This document shows, piece after piece, positions 8,333 through 17,477 of a stretch of DNA of 34,266 bases. The translations under genes were made by a program, and so were the position numbers. Source of the DNA: Lachnoanaerobaculum sp. ICM7 (lineage in GTDB: Bacteria > Bacillota > Clostridia > Lachnospirales > Lachnospiraceae); contig NZ_ALJL01000010.1 in NCBI RefSeq assembly GCF_000287675.1, positions 1-34,266 on the forward strand, in the 5' to 3' direction. The notes under the pieces are model-generated. The model was not told where the DNA came from. It ran no database searches and saw only the letters and a list, made by a program, of their open reading frames with translations. The stretch's first letter is position 1; every line of letters starts with the position of its first letter.

Positions 8333-8905
8333 TTACTTTGTCTTTTTGGTATTGTATCTGTTCATTGCAGTGTCGTACTGACCTTCCACCATAAGCTTTA
8401 TCGCCTCTATGGCATCAGATGCCGCCTCATCAAGCAGTTTCTTGTCTGTATCGCCAAATCTGCCAAGTACATGATCCGCCAGATCCATCTTAGCCGGCTT
8501 TTCACCTACTCCCACCTTGACTCTCGGAAAATCGGATGTTCCCATATGTGCAATCAATGACTTGATACCGTTGTGACCGCCTGCACTACCCTTTAATCTG
8601 ATACGCAAATTTCCCGGCTCCAAGTTTATATCATCATAAACCACTATGACATCTGCCGCCTCTATCTTAAAATAATCCATAAAGGCCCTCACAGATTCTC
8701 CGCTATTGTTCATATAAGTCTGTGGCTCTAAAATAATTGCCTTTTCATTCCCTATTCTGACCTTTGCGAAAAGTCCCTTATATTTTCTTTCGGATATATC
8801 CTCTCCAAGCTCATATGCAAGTTTTTCCACAACATAAAAACCCGCATTATGTCTGGTATTTACATACTCTCTTCCGGGATTCCCCAAACCAACTATTAAC
8901 TTCAT
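8333..8905 (-). CDS. pth: Peptidyl-tRNA hydrolase
   Basis: Cleaves peptidyl-tRNA dropped by ribosomes, recycling tRNA. Visible motifs are LIVGLGNPGREY at the N terminus, NTRHNAGF with the catalytic His, EPQTYMNNSGESV, VVYDDINLEPGNLRIRLKGSAGGHNGIKSL and FPRVKVGVG, all diagnostic. I choose the ATG at 8905, giving about 190 aa, the family length with the usual MKLIVGLGNPG start. An ATG 19 codons upstream (8962) would add a charged extension without family support, although neither start has a strong ribosome site. It sits just after the GH32 gene and nine bases before mfd; a pth-mfd pair is common in Firmicutes. Confidence 0.95.
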   Translation of the reverse strand: MKLIVGLGNPGREYVNTRHNAGFYVVEKLAYELGEDISERKYKGLFAKVRIGNEKAIILEPQTYMNNSGESVRAFMDYFKIEAADVIVVYDDINLEPGNLRIRLKGSAGGHNGIKSLIAHMGTSDFPRVKVGVGEKPAKMDLADHVLGRFGDTDKKLLDEAASDAIEAIKLMVEGQYDTAMNRYNTKKTK

Positions 8906-8969
8906 TTTACTTTCTTTTCTATCTTTATCAAATAAATTCTTTAATATACCAAGCAATGCCATTGTAAAA

Positions 8970-10307
8970 TTATATAGCCGTGCTATATAGCTTTCCTCTT
9001 ATATTCCCTGATACTTTTATCTCTTTATATTCTTCCGGATACATTCTTGTAGACATCACCTGTTTACCGTCATTTACAAATACTTCCACAGAGCTTGCAT
9101 CAATCATAAGCCTTAGATTTTCTATACTCTTAGTTCTTAAAAATCTTTTTTCTCTTCCGTATCCGTTTGCAATAAATGAAAGCTCCAAGTCTCCCCTGTC
9201 TGCATCAAAATCAAGCTTTAAAGTATCAAATATTTCTATCTCAAACTTATCACCGAAGTTTTGAAGTTCCAAATCAAATGCTCTGTTTTCATCCGAAACT
9301 TTATAAGAGATATTTTCTTCACCATACTCAAACAGCTCTTTCCTTAAGTGTTCAAGTTCTTTAACAGGCTTCATATATAATGTATTATTTGCAAAGTCAA
9401 GCTCTCTGAATACACTCATACAATGCTGATATCCATATTCTATAGTCGGATTTGTATAGCTTGCATCAGGCATACCCATCCAACCAAGTAAAAGTCTTCT
9501 ACCCTCATGTACAAATGTCTGTGGTGCGTAAAAGTCAAATCCGAAGTCGGCTTCCTTATACTCCGTTATAAAGCCGTTTGTTCTGAAATCACCCTCTATA
9601 ATAAAGTATCCGCAGGAGTAAATATTCTGGAATTCATATTTTCCTCCCTCAAGTCCCTGTGGACATGCCATAAGGATCCACTGTCCGTTTATCTCAAAAA
9701 GATCCGGACACTCCCACATATATCCTATTCTTGCCATGGTTTCAAAGGTACGGATATGCTTCCAGTTATCGAGATCCTCCGATTCAAAAACCAACACCTC
9801 TCCCTTATCTTCCATAGTTCTGGCACCGATTACCATATAGTATTTGCCCTCGTATTCAAATACCTTTGGATCTCTGACATGCAAAGACAGTCCTTCCGGA
9901 TAATCCTTATTGTACATAACGACTTTACCGGAGTCCGGCTTTATTCCGTCTGAACTTGTCACATGAACTGTATTACTCTCTCTACCTGCATATATATAGT
10001 CAAAATCTCCGGCTTTTTTCACATTTCCGGTATAGAAAATATGCATGGTATCATCCTTTATAAGAGCAGAGCCTGAATATGCACCGCTTTTATCATACTC
10101 ATGTTCCGGTGAAAGGAATATCGGTGCCTCTTCCCAGTGTATCAAATCCTTTGACTTTAGATGTGCCCAGTATTTATTTCCACCATTCGGCTCATAAGCA
10201 TACTGATAAAACACATGGTAATATCCTTTAAAAAAACAAAGTCCGTTAGGATCGTTCAGCCAACCGCTCTTTGGCTCTATATGATATTTTTGTCTCCAAT
10301 TATTCAT
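8970..10307 (-). CDS. GH32 beta-fructosidase, probably sucrose-6-phosphate hydrolase
   Basis: Hydrolyses beta-fructosyl linkages of sucrose, sucrose 6-phosphate or short fructans by a retaining mechanism. The five-bladed catalytic domain shows SGWLNDPNG with nucleophile D19, YQY, the transition-state stabiliser HVRDP (D146) and the acid/base MWECPDLF (E199). The C-terminal beta-sandwich includes LRLMIDASSVEVFVNDG. There is no signal peptide, so the enzyme is cytoplasmic, which favours a ScrB/SacA-like role on imported sugar. The length, 445 aa, is within the family range. AGGAAAT precedes the ATG, 12 bases after the telA-like gene. No sucrose transporter adjoins it, so the substrate is uncertain. 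Confidence 0.9.
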   Translation of the reverse strand: MNNWRQKYHIEPKSGWLNDPNGLCFFKGYYHVFYQYAYEPNGGNKYWAHLKSKDLIHWEEAPIFLSPEHEYDKSGAYSGSALIKDDTMHIFYTGNVKKAGDFDYIYAGRESNTVHVTSSDGIKPDSGKVVMYNKDYPEGLSLHVRDPKVFEYEGKYYMVIGARTMEDKGEVLVFESEDLDNWKHIRTFETMARIGYMWECPDLFEINGQWILMACPQGLEGGKYEFQNIYSCGYFIIEGDFRTNGFITEYKEADFGFDFYAPQTFVHEGRRLLLGWMGMPDASYTNPTIEYGYQHCMSVFRELDFANNTLYMKPVKELEHLRKELFEYGEENISYKVSDENRAFDLELQNFGDKFEIEIFDTLKLDFDADRGDLELSFIANGYGREKRFLRTKSIENLRLMIDASSVEVFVNDGKQVMSTRMYPEEYKEIKVSGNIRGKLYSTAI

Positions 10308-10319
10308 TTTATTTCCTAT

Positions 10320-11513
10320 CTATTGATTATCACTTACCTGTCTGTTACTGATTTCAAGAAGCTTGGTTCTCATTTCATTTTCTATATTCCTTAGCTCGGC
10401 TTCCGCTTCTTTTCTCTTTTTTCTACCCTCATCCTGTATCTTTATAACTTCATCAAATGTGGATATAAGAGTTTTATTTGTGCTCTTTAATGTCTCGATA
10501 TCTATTATTCCACGCTCCGATTCTTTGGCTGTTTCTATGGTAGCGGCCTTTAAGCTTTCGGCATTCTTTTTTAAAAGCTCATTGGTCATATCGGACACCG
10601 CCTTTTGTGCCTTTGCGGCATCGGTGGAATGCTTTAATCCTATAGCAATTACCATCTGATTTTTCCAAAGAGGAATGGTATTTACAATGGTTGACTGTAT
10701 CTTATCAGACATCATGGAATCATTGTTTTGAATAAGTCTTATCTGAGGTGCCATCTGTAATGATACTGTCTTTGTAAGCTCCAAATCATGTAATTTCTTT
10801 TCAAAACGGTTGATCATCTGTGAAAAATCTTTAGCTTTTTGTGTGTCCTCAGGCAGTCCGCTTTCATCAGCTTTTTTGATAAGTTCCGGCAATTCTATAT
10901 TGTTTGCTCTCTCAAGTCTTTTCTTACCTGCCATAATATACATTGACAGTTCCTTGTAGTAGTTCATATTGAGCTCATACATCTTATCAAGCATCAAAAC
11001 ATCTTTCATCAAAGTTACTTGATGATCCTCTAAAGCCTTTGCAATATTATTGACATTGACCTCTACCTTGTCATACTTAGCCTTAATATTTGCAAGCTTA
11101 TTTCCGCTCTTTTTGAAAAATCCGAAGAATCCCTTGTCCTCTTCTTCAATCTCCAAAGAACGAATTTCACCTACCACTCCGGCAAGCATATCGCCTATCT
11201 CACCGAGATCTTTAGTCTTAACTCTCTCAAGAGCATTTTCCGAAAACTCCGCAATCTTTTTTTGACTTCCGACACCATATGTAAGTACAGCCTGTGAATT
11301 GCTTATATCTATTTTGGAAGAAAACTCCTCTACAAGTCTTTCTTCTTCAGGGGAGAGTTTTATCTGAGGTGCACTCTCAGGCTTTGCAGTCTCCACTACA
11401 GCGGTTTCAGGTGCCTTCTCCTCAATATCAAATGTCAGACTTGGACCTTCCTTTAACATATCATCCAGTGAATCCATATTTATTTCATTGTTCTTTAATT
11501 CATTATCATTCAT
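10320..11513 (-). CDS. TelA-family toxic anion resistance protein
   Basis: A soluble, mostly helical protein of the TelA/KlaA family, named for tellurite resistance but mostly of uncertain role in Firmicutes, where it is linked to cell-envelope stress. The N terminus is acidic and flexible. The family core runs from about residue 75 to the end, including GFFGFFKKSGNKLANIKAKYDKVEVNVNNI, MLDKMYELNMNYYKELSMYI and PLWKNQMVIAIGLKHS, which fits PF05816. The ATG at 11513 has AGAGG at good spacing and lies just after the stop of the xpaC-like gene; an ATG five codons upstream overlaps that gene. XpaC-TelA pairs recur in Bacillus and clostridia, suggesting joint action. Confidence 0.88.
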   Translation of the reverse strand: MNDNELKNNEINMDSLDDMLKEGPSLTFDIEEKAPETAVVETAKPESAPQIKLSPEEERLVEEFSSKIDISNSQAVLTYGVGSQKKIAEFSENALERVKTKDLGEIGDMLAGVVGEIRSLEIEEEDKGFFGFFKKSGNKLANIKAKYDKVEVNVNNIAKALEDHQVTLMKDVLMLDKMYELNMNYYKELSMYIMAGKKRLERANNIELPELIKKADESGLPEDTQKAKDFSQMINRFEKKLHDLELTKTVSLQMAPQIRLIQNNDSMMSDKIQSTIVNTIPLWKNQMVIAIGLKHSTDAAKAQKAVSDMTNELLKKNAESLKAATIETAKESERGIIDIETLKSTNKTLISTFDEVIKIQDEGRKKRKEAEAELRNIENEMRTKLLEISNRQVSDNQ

Positions 11514-11517
11514 AGTC

Positions 11518-12636
11518 TCACCTCTCATCTTCTTCCATTCCGCCGCCTATCAATCCTTCCTTTGCAAGCATAACTTTTAATAATGCCGCATCGGTGTCCG
11601 CATCAAATGCGGTATCCTTAAAAAGACGGTTTTGGAATTCACCACAAGCTTCATTTATAGACTCTATTGTCAATTCAATCTCTTTTTTAGTATTCAAAAT
11701 ATCACTGTCCGGTGAAATAACATTGTCAAAATCGGAATATATCTTTATGAGCTTTACAGTTGTAGGTAAATAATACTTCATAAGCTTATAAAGCTTCTCT
11801 GTTTCCTTAGGCTCCTTTTCCACCCTGTCAAATATTGCAGTAAGTATAGTCTCAAGCTTTGTAAGCTTGGATGACATAGGCTCCTTTGTTATTCCAAGAT
11901 GCAACTCTTTAATGGATATAATATACTCCCTGCCCTCGGATATAAGGCTTCCGTCTTTAATATCAACCTTTTTCTCAATGATATCATTCTTTCTTTGTTC
12001 CGATTTTCTTTGCTCCTCCAGCGCCAAATAGCCCTTATATACATCATGACTTAACATAAAGCATTTATTTTCTTTATCCAGATGGCCCTGTGTGAAAATC
12101 TTTTTGTCTATCATTTTCTTTAAGTTTTTTACCACAACTTCAGGACTTTCATTTGAAATCACAGCAATATCTTCTATGTTCATATAAGTCCTATTATTCA
12201 TTATACGATAATATCTGTCCGCCTTTTCAACCAGACTAAGATTACCGATTGCCGGAATTGCAAGAAATGCTCCTATTCCGAAAAAAGGTATAAGTGCAAT
12301 CATCGGCACAACCCATCCGGTAAATGAAATAGGAAGTACGGTCAGTGTAAGTACAAGTATCGGAATACCGAAAAATATCATCATAGGTAATCCGACAAAT
12401 ATCCTTATAAACAGATCCGATCTGTTGGTCCTTAAATAAATATTTGTCCTATTGCTTTTATTTACCTTTACACTCACTGCATTCTTATTATAATTTTCCT
12501 TTGTAAGATTGTTCACTTCCCTCAGGCTGTCAACAACATTGTCTGCAAATTTCTTTGCACTGTTTCCTATATCCGTTTCATCAAAAATATGATCTATATA
12601 ACCTCTGATACCGTTCCAATCCTTTTTTTCCTGCAT
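11518..12636 (-). CDS. XpaC-like membrane protein
   Basis: Belongs to the XpaC family (5-bromo-4-chloroindolyl phosphate hydrolysis protein), whose biochemical role is not settled. Seen here are a charged N-terminal helix, two adjacent membrane helices around residues 82-130 (LPMMIFFGIPILVLTLTVLPIS and a following hydrophobic segment), a winged-helix-like region with MNIEDIAVISNESPEVVVKNLKKMI, and a long helical C-terminal part with YYLPTTVKLIKIYSDFD and NEACGEFQNRLF. The ATG at 12636 is chosen; a GTG two codons earlier is possible because the ribosome site region AGGAAG/GAGGTG serves both. It is the first gene of the unit running to mfd and has a strong promoter just upstream. Confidence 0.85.
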   Translation of the reverse strand: MQEKKDWNGIRGYIDHIFDETDIGNSAKKFADNVVDSLREVNNLTKENYNKNAVSVKVNKSNRTNIYLRTNRSDLFIRIFVGLPMMIFFGIPILVLTLTVLPISFTGWVVPMIALIPFFGIGAFLAIPAIGNLSLVEKADRYYRIMNNRTYMNIEDIAVISNESPEVVVKNLKKMIDKKIFTQGHLDKENKCFMLSHDVYKGYLALEEQRKSEQRKNDIIEKKVDIKDGSLISEGREYIISIKELHLGITKEPMSSKLTKLETILTAIFDRVEKEPKETEKLYKLMKYYLPTTVKLIKIYSDFDNVISPDSDILNTKKEIELTIESINEACGEFQNRLFKDTAFDADTDAALLKVMLAKEGLIGGGMEEDER

Positions 12637-12667
12637 ACTCACCTCGTTAATACTTCCTGATATTTTT

Positions 12668-12696
12668 ATTATCCCACATCTTTACATGCATATCAA
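12668..12696 (-). promoter_or_regulatory. Promoter of the xpaC-like to mfd unit
   Basis: Minus-strand TTGATA (12691-12696) and GATAAT (12668-12673) are 17 bases apart, each matching consensus at five of six positions. It lies about 30 bases before the xpaC-like start. No other promoter of similar quality was seen between here and mfd. Confidence 0.65.
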
Positions 12697-12804
12697 TATT
12701 AAACACATTTTACTCTATAGTAACATATTCATCCATACAGGCTTTCTTTTATATAATATATTTTTTGCTTAATTCTTTTTGAACCTGATAATATTATAAA
12801 AAAT

Positions 12805-12888
12805 CTATGAATAATATTAATTATATTCATTGATATCCATCTTTATTAGGAGTATAATATCTATGAATAAGTATGAATATATTCATAG
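12805..12888 (+). promoter_or_regulatory. tetR promoter and palindromic operators
   Basis: TTGATA (12830-12835) and TATAAT (12853-12858) with a 17-base spacer form a strong plus-strand promoter. Immediately downstream is a perfect 14-bp palindrome ATGAATATATTCAT (12873-12886) inside a wider CTATGAATA ... TATTCATAG pair (12861-12888). A second imperfect pair with the same ATGAATA/TATTCAT half-sites (12807-12830) abuts the -35. The arrangement brackets RNA polymerase and suggests autorepression by the TetR product encoded just downstream. Confidence 0.75.
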
Positions 12889-12911
12889 AGTACCGAATTT
12901 GAAGGAGGAGT

Positions 12912-13508
12912 ATGGGAAAAGCATTCAGTGAAAAAGAAAAGGAAATAATAAAAGAAAATATTATGAATACCGCCATTGAGCTGTTTCATAATAACGGGAC
13001 AAAATCTTTAAGCATTTCGGAATTGACCAAAAGAGTCGGTATTGCACAAGGCAGCTTTTATAATTTTTGGAAGGATAAAGATTCACTTATTATTGATCTG
13101 GCGGCATATAGATCCGGTCAGAAATTAAAAGCTCTTGAAGAAAATTTTTCAAGCTCAATTAAGGATCCTGTGGGATTTTTAACTGATGTCATATACAAAT
13201 ATTCTTTGGATTTGATGCAAAAGATAAAAGCACAACCTGTATATGAAGAGGCATTTAAAATACTGAAAACAAAGAAATCTGATGAGATGAATCAAATAGA
13301 AAAACTGTATGGGGAGTTTTTAAAAAAGCTTGTAAATTACTGGAAGGATAACTCTGTAGTAAAGACTGCCGATGAATGTGGTCTTGCTGGTGCCTTTATA
13401 GGAAGCTTTTTACTATGTACAGACTACTATCTTTTTGATGAGAAATATTTTGAAGATATACTTAAAACTTATATATCCGCAATTGCAACCAAGTATATAA
13501 AGATTTAA
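12912..13508 (+). CDS. TetR/AcrR-family transcriptional regulator
   Basis: DNA-binding repressor that probably senses a small molecule. The N-terminal TetR helix-turn-helix is clear: IMNTAIELFHNNGTKSLSISELTKRVGIAQGSFYNFWKDKDSLI (about residues 17-60), with the recognition helix at GIAQGSFYNFW. The rest (to 198 aa) is an all-helical ligand-binding domain of unknown specificity. GGAGGAG lies just before the ATG. Palindromic operators cover its promoter, and the dikinase and MATE genes follow on the same strand with 68-base and 1-base gaps, so all three are probably co-regulated. The inducer is not predictable but is likely a toxic compound, given the exporter. Confidence 0.9.
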   Translation: MGKAFSEKEKEIIKENIMNTAIELFHNNGTKSLSISELTKRVGIAQGSFYNFWKDKDSLIIDLAAYRSGQKLKALEENFSSSIKDPVGFLTDVIYKYSLDLMQKIKAQPVYEEAFKILKTKKSDEMNQIEKLYGEFLKKLVNYWKDNSVVKTADECGLAGAFIGSFLLCTDYYLFDEKYFEDILKTYISAIATKYIKI

Positions 13509-13576
13509 TATTTTAAGTTTATAAATTTTTACAGGCTTTTTGCATACCACAATTTTTTAATGAAACAGGGGGGAAT

Positions 13577-16039
13577 ATGATACTTGATTTTATTGATATT
13601 AAAAAAGAAGATATATCACTTGCCGGTGGAAAGGGGGCAAATCTTGGAGAACTGACTTCTGCTAAAATAAATGTTCCAAATGGCTTTGTAATTACAGCAG
13701 ATGCCTATAAAGCTTTTCTAAAAGAAAACGGTATAGATAAAATTATAGAAAAAAATTTGAGAGAAGCATCATTTGATGAGAGTACTTTATTAAAAGCCGC
13801 CGAATACTTTCGTAAGCTTATAATATCCGGAAAGTTTTCAAAAGAGATGCAACAACTTATAACAGATAAATACAGAAGTCTTGGCGAAAATATAAGAGTT
13901 GCAATTCGCTCATCTGCTACCGCTGAGGATCTGCCTGATGCCAGTTTTGCAGGACAACAGGAAAGCTATTTAAATGTACAGAGTATAGATGATATCCTCT
14001 CTAAAATACTTAAATGCTATGCCTCACTTTGGGGTAACAGAGCTGTAAGCTACAGGCTTCACCAAGGCTATGATCAGACTTGTGTATCTATTGCAGTAAT
14101 TGTGCAGGAAATGGTGGAAAGTGAAAAATCCGGAGTACTCTTTACAATAAATCCGCTAAGTCAAAACGCAGATGAAATGCAAATAAATGCAAGCTATGGT
14201 TTGGGAGAAAGTGTTGTAAGCGGCAGAGTAACTCCTGACATCTATATTGTCCAAAAAGACGGCAAACTTCTTGAAAGCACCATAGGTTCTAAAAAAACAA
14301 AGATAGTGTATGGAAGCAAGGACACTATAGAAATAGCTGTAGATGAAGATAAAAGAAAAGCAAGAGTTCTAAATGATAATGAAATATCAGAACTTGTAAA
14401 CTGCGGTCTAAAAATAGAAAAGCATTACCATATGCCTATGGATATCGAATGGGCTGTCAAAGATAACAAAGTATATATTTTACAGGCAAGGGCTATCACC
14501 ACATTAAAAAATGATAATGAAAAAGCCCTTATAGACAGTTACTTGAAAAAAACAAGACCAAATAAGAGTATGCGTAAAAAAATGTCATTTCAACTTGAAA
14601 AAATGCCCTTTGCCTACAGAGCTTTGGATTATGATTTTATAATGGCAATCAATAATCAAAAGTCCAAAATATTTGCAGAAGGAGGCATAATCTTTGACAC
14701 CGATCCGCAGATAGATAATGACGGCATACAGACTCTTCCAAAAGGTAAAAAGGGAATTACCAAAAATATTTTTCATATATTTAAAGTCCTAAAACAAATC
14801 AGAGACTTTAACAGTTGTGCCAAAATCTGTGAGCAGTTTATGGATAGATATGAGAAATATATCTCAACACTGAAATCCAAAGATTTTGAAAATATGAGCC
14901 TGACAGAGTGCAGAGAGTTTTTAGAGTACAGTTATAAACTGACTAAGGATCTTTCCTATGACAGATTTAAATATGCTCTATTTCCTACAATGCTTGTATT
15001 TGATAGATACAGTAAAATCCTAAAAAAAATAAATCCTGATTACACCGCCTTTGATCTTTATAAAAACTTGGATAATAAGACTTCAACGATAAATAATGAT
15101 ATCTCCAAAATGACAGAAAAAATATCAAAAAACAATAATTTAAAGGAAGCTATTCTTCTCGGCGAAAGCTACAAAAACTTATATAATGAGTTTGATGATT
15201 TTAAATCTATGACTGATGACTTTTTGCAAAAAAACGGTTTCAAATCAGACTATAACTGCTACTGTCTGGAGGCGAAAACATTTATAGAAGATCCTGACAG
15301 GCTCATTAATATTTTAAAGCCTATATTGGCTTCTACTTTTACCAAAAATGAAAAAACAGAACGTTTTGATGATTTAATGCTGAAGCTAAAGTCAGTTTAT
15401 GGCAGTAAATATAAGCACATGGAAGCCGATATTAACAGCCTTCGATATTTCCATGTTGTTAGAGAAGAAAGTCAGTATTTATGGGAAAGCTTATTTTACT
15501 ATGTCAGAAAATGTGTTACTAAAGTAAATATGCTTCTACTTGAAAATGAAAATTATAAAACCGGTATATCCAATCTTTTCTTTAATGAACTGATAGAAGC
15601 TATGAAGAGAGGATATCTGAATAAGAAAGACCTTGAAAATATCAAAAACAGGAATGAAAAATTTCCACTCTCAATAAAAGTATGGCAAGCCTCAAAGTTG
15701 CTTATCTTTGATGCGAAAGGTGATATTTTAAAAGGTGTAAGCGGTAGTGTGGGCAAAGCAGTCGGAAGAGTTTGCATTATTCAAAGTCCCAAAGAGTTTT
15801 ATAAAATGAAAAAAGGTGATATTTTGGTTTGTCATCTCACAGATCCTGAATGGACCTCTCTTTTTAAGCTGGCAAGTGCTGTTGTGGCGGATACCGGTGC
15901 AGCACTAAGTCATGCCGCAATAGTTGCAAGAGAATATAATATTCCGGCAGTACTTGGTGTGGGTTTTGCAACAACAAAATTTAAAGACGGCGATATGATA
16001 CAGGTAGACGGCGATACCGGAATTGTCAGAGGATTGTGA
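13577..16039 (+). CDS. PEP-synthase-like dikinase, rifampicin-phosphotransferase architecture
   Basis: An ATP-dependent dikinase that should phosphorylate a substrate via a phosphohistidine. The N-terminal ATP-grasp domain (about residues 1-315) has AGGKGANLGEL, IRSSATAEDLPDASFAGQQE, ESEKSGVLFTINP, and DIEWAVKDNKVYILQARAIT. A roughly 400-residue middle region does not look like any PEP- or pyruvate-binding domain. The C terminus (about 735-820) is the swivelling His domain, with GAALSHAAIVAREYNIPAVLG and catalytic H779. The PEP/pyruvate TIM barrel that closes true PpsA and PPDK is absent. The order ATP-grasp, substrate domain, His matches Rph (about 867 aa), which inactivates rifamycins. A TetR gene upstream and MATE gene one base downstream support a detoxification role. 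The substrate is unknown; rifampicin itself is not shown. Confidence 0.85.
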   Translation: MILDFIDIKKEDISLAGGKGANLGELTSAKINVPNGFVITADAYKAFLKENGIDKIIEKNLREASFDESTLLKAAEYFRKLIISGKFSKEMQQLITDKYRSLGENIRVAIRSSATAEDLPDASFAGQQESYLNVQSIDDILSKILKCYASLWGNRAVSYRLHQGYDQTCVSIAVIVQEMVESEKSGVLFTINPLSQNADEMQINASYGLGESVVSGRVTPDIYIVQKDGKLLESTIGSKKTKIVYGSKDTIEIAVDEDKRKARVLNDNEISELVNCGLKIEKHYHMPMDIEWAVKDNKVYILQARAITTLKNDNEKALIDSYLKKTRPNKSMRKKMSFQLEKMPFAYRALDYDFIMAINNQKSKIFAEGGIIFDTDPQIDNDGIQTLPKGKKGITKNIFHIFKVLKQIRDFNSCAKICEQFMDRYEKYISTLKSKDFENMSLTECREFLEYSYKLTKDLSYDRFKYALFPTMLVFDRYSKILKKINPDYTAFDLYKNLDNKTSTINNDISKMTEKISKNNNLKEAILLGESYKNLYNEFDDFKSMTDDFLQKNGFKSDYNCYCLEAKTFIEDPDRLINILKPILASTFTKNEKTERFDDLMLKLKSVYGSKYKHMEADINSLRYFHVVREESQYLWESLFYYVRKCVTKVNMLLLENENYKTGISNLFFNELIEAMKRGYLNKKDLENIKNRNEKFPLSIKVWQASKLLIFDAKGDILKGVSGSVGKAVGRVCIIQSPKEFYKMKKGDILVCHLTDPEWTSLFKLASAVVADTGAALSHAAIVAREYNIPAVLGVGFATTKFKDGDMIQVDGDTGIVRGL

Positions 16040-16040
16040 T

Positions 16041-17372
16041 ATGAATAATGAAATAAGAAGAAAGGCTATTTTAAATGATGCTCTGCTGCCATTGCTGATA
16101 AGAACCTCTATTCCGACTATTGTCGGCATGCTTGTTATGGTAATCTACAATCTTACCGATACCTTCTTTGTAGGTATCTTAAATAATAAATCTATGACCG
16201 CCGCAATAGGTATAGTATTCAGCTTTATGAGTTTTATACAGGCAATTGGATTTTGGTTCGGCTATGGAAGCGGAAATATAATGTCAAAAAAGATTGGTGA
16301 GCAAAATGAAAAAGAAGCTAAAAGCTTAGCTTCCATCGGCATATTCTTTGCAATATCAATCGGCATAATTATAGCTTGTTTATCATGGATTTTTATTATT
16401 CCGCTCTCGAAATTTTTATCAGGCAATGCTTCAGATGATTTGCTTGAGTTTACTGTGAAATATTTAAAAATAATTATTTTAAGTATTCCATTCGGACTTT
16501 ATTCGCTTACTTTATATAATCAGCTTAGACTTTGTGGAAATGTAAAAGAGGGAATGACAGGTCTGCTCTTTGGTATGATCACAAATATCATCCTGGATCC
16601 TGTAATGATGTTTAATTTAAAATTCGGATTTACAGGAGCAGGCTATGCCACTCTTATAGGACAAATAACAGGTTGTTTTGTGCTGACATATTTCTCCTTA
16701 AAATCAGGAAATATAGCTTTTAATTTAAACTTTAATAAAGACAGGATATATCATATTTTAGCAGGAGGTATGCCAAATTTTTCAAGGCAGTCCATTACAG
16801 GTATTTCAATGATATTATTGAATATAGCTGCTGCAAAATACAGTGATTCTCTTATAGCGGCTTTGACTGTAAGCTCAAAAATATCAGCACTTTCATTTAT
16901 GATAATGATAGGCTGGTCTCAAAGTTTTCAACCCATATGTGCCATGAATTATGGAGCAAAGCAGTATATTAGAGTGAGAAAGGCTTTTTGGCTTACAGTA
17001 ATTATAGGCAGTATCTTTTTAGTTTTATCCTCGATCATTTTATATATTTTTGCAAAAGATCTTATTAAAACCATGACCTCTGACAGTGAGGTTATTTTAT
17101 CAGCTGTAAAGCTTTTACATATGCAATGTTTAACACTACCTATTTTAGGATTCTTTGCAGTAAGCTGTATGCTTTTACAAAATACAGGAAACTACCTAAT
17201 GTCCTCACTACTTTCTGTTTCACGCCAGGGACTCTTTTTTATACCTCTATTATATATTCTATCAAAGTCATTTGGGCAATTCGGCATATATATTCTACAG
17301 CCTTTTGCAGATATACTCTCATTTGCTTTAGCTGTTTTTATGGTAAACCGTATTAAAAAATTCTTTTGCTAA
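16041..17372 (+). CDS. MATE-family multidrug exporter
   Basis: Sodium- or proton-driven antiporter that exports organic cations or drugs across the cytoplasmic membrane. The 443 residues contain about twelve hydrophobic helices in two halves, with family marks near the N terminus (PLLIRTSIPTIVGMLVMVIYNLTDTFFVGIL), FGYGSGNIMSKKIGE, a first-half end with DPVMMFNLKFGFTGAGYATLIGQ, and GWSQSFQPICAMNYGAKQYIRVRKAF in the second half. I choose the ATG at 16041, one base past the dikinase stop, with AGAGGA seven bases upstream; an in-frame TTG at 16023 is less likely. Tight coupling to the dikinase and TetR genes suggests export of the same compound class, possibly after modification. Confidence 0.92.
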   Translation: MNNEIRRKAILNDALLPLLIRTSIPTIVGMLVMVIYNLTDTFFVGILNNKSMTAAIGIVFSFMSFIQAIGFWFGYGSGNIMSKKIGEQNEKEAKSLASIGIFFAISIGIIIACLSWIFIIPLSKFLSGNASDDLLEFTVKYLKIIILSIPFGLYSLTLYNQLRLCGNVKEGMTGLLFGMITNIILDPVMMFNLKFGFTGAGYATLIGQITGCFVLTYFSLKSGNIAFNLNFNKDRIYHILAGGMPNFSRQSITGISMILLNIAAAKYSDSLIAALTVSSKISALSFMIMIGWSQSFQPICAMNYGAKQYIRVRKAFWLTVIIGSIFLVLSSIILYIFAKDLIKTMTSDSEVILSAVKLLHMQCLTLPILGFFAVSCMLLQNTGNYLMSSLLSVSRQGLFFIPLLYILSKSFGQFGIYILQPFADILSFALAVFMVNRIKKFFC

Positions 17373-17477
17373 AATGCTGTACAAAGAAAATACTATATAA
17401 TTGAATAAAATCTGATTATATGAGAAAATAATATTCTATACTTTAAGTTGTAAAACACCACATAAAATGGAGTGTAT

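Noticed and set aside
13577-16039. True phosphoenolpyruvate synthase (ppsA) or pyruvate phosphate dikinase
   Set aside because: The PEP/pyruvate-binding C-terminal barrel is missing and the His domain is last, so a metabolic PpsA/PPDK label would mislead.
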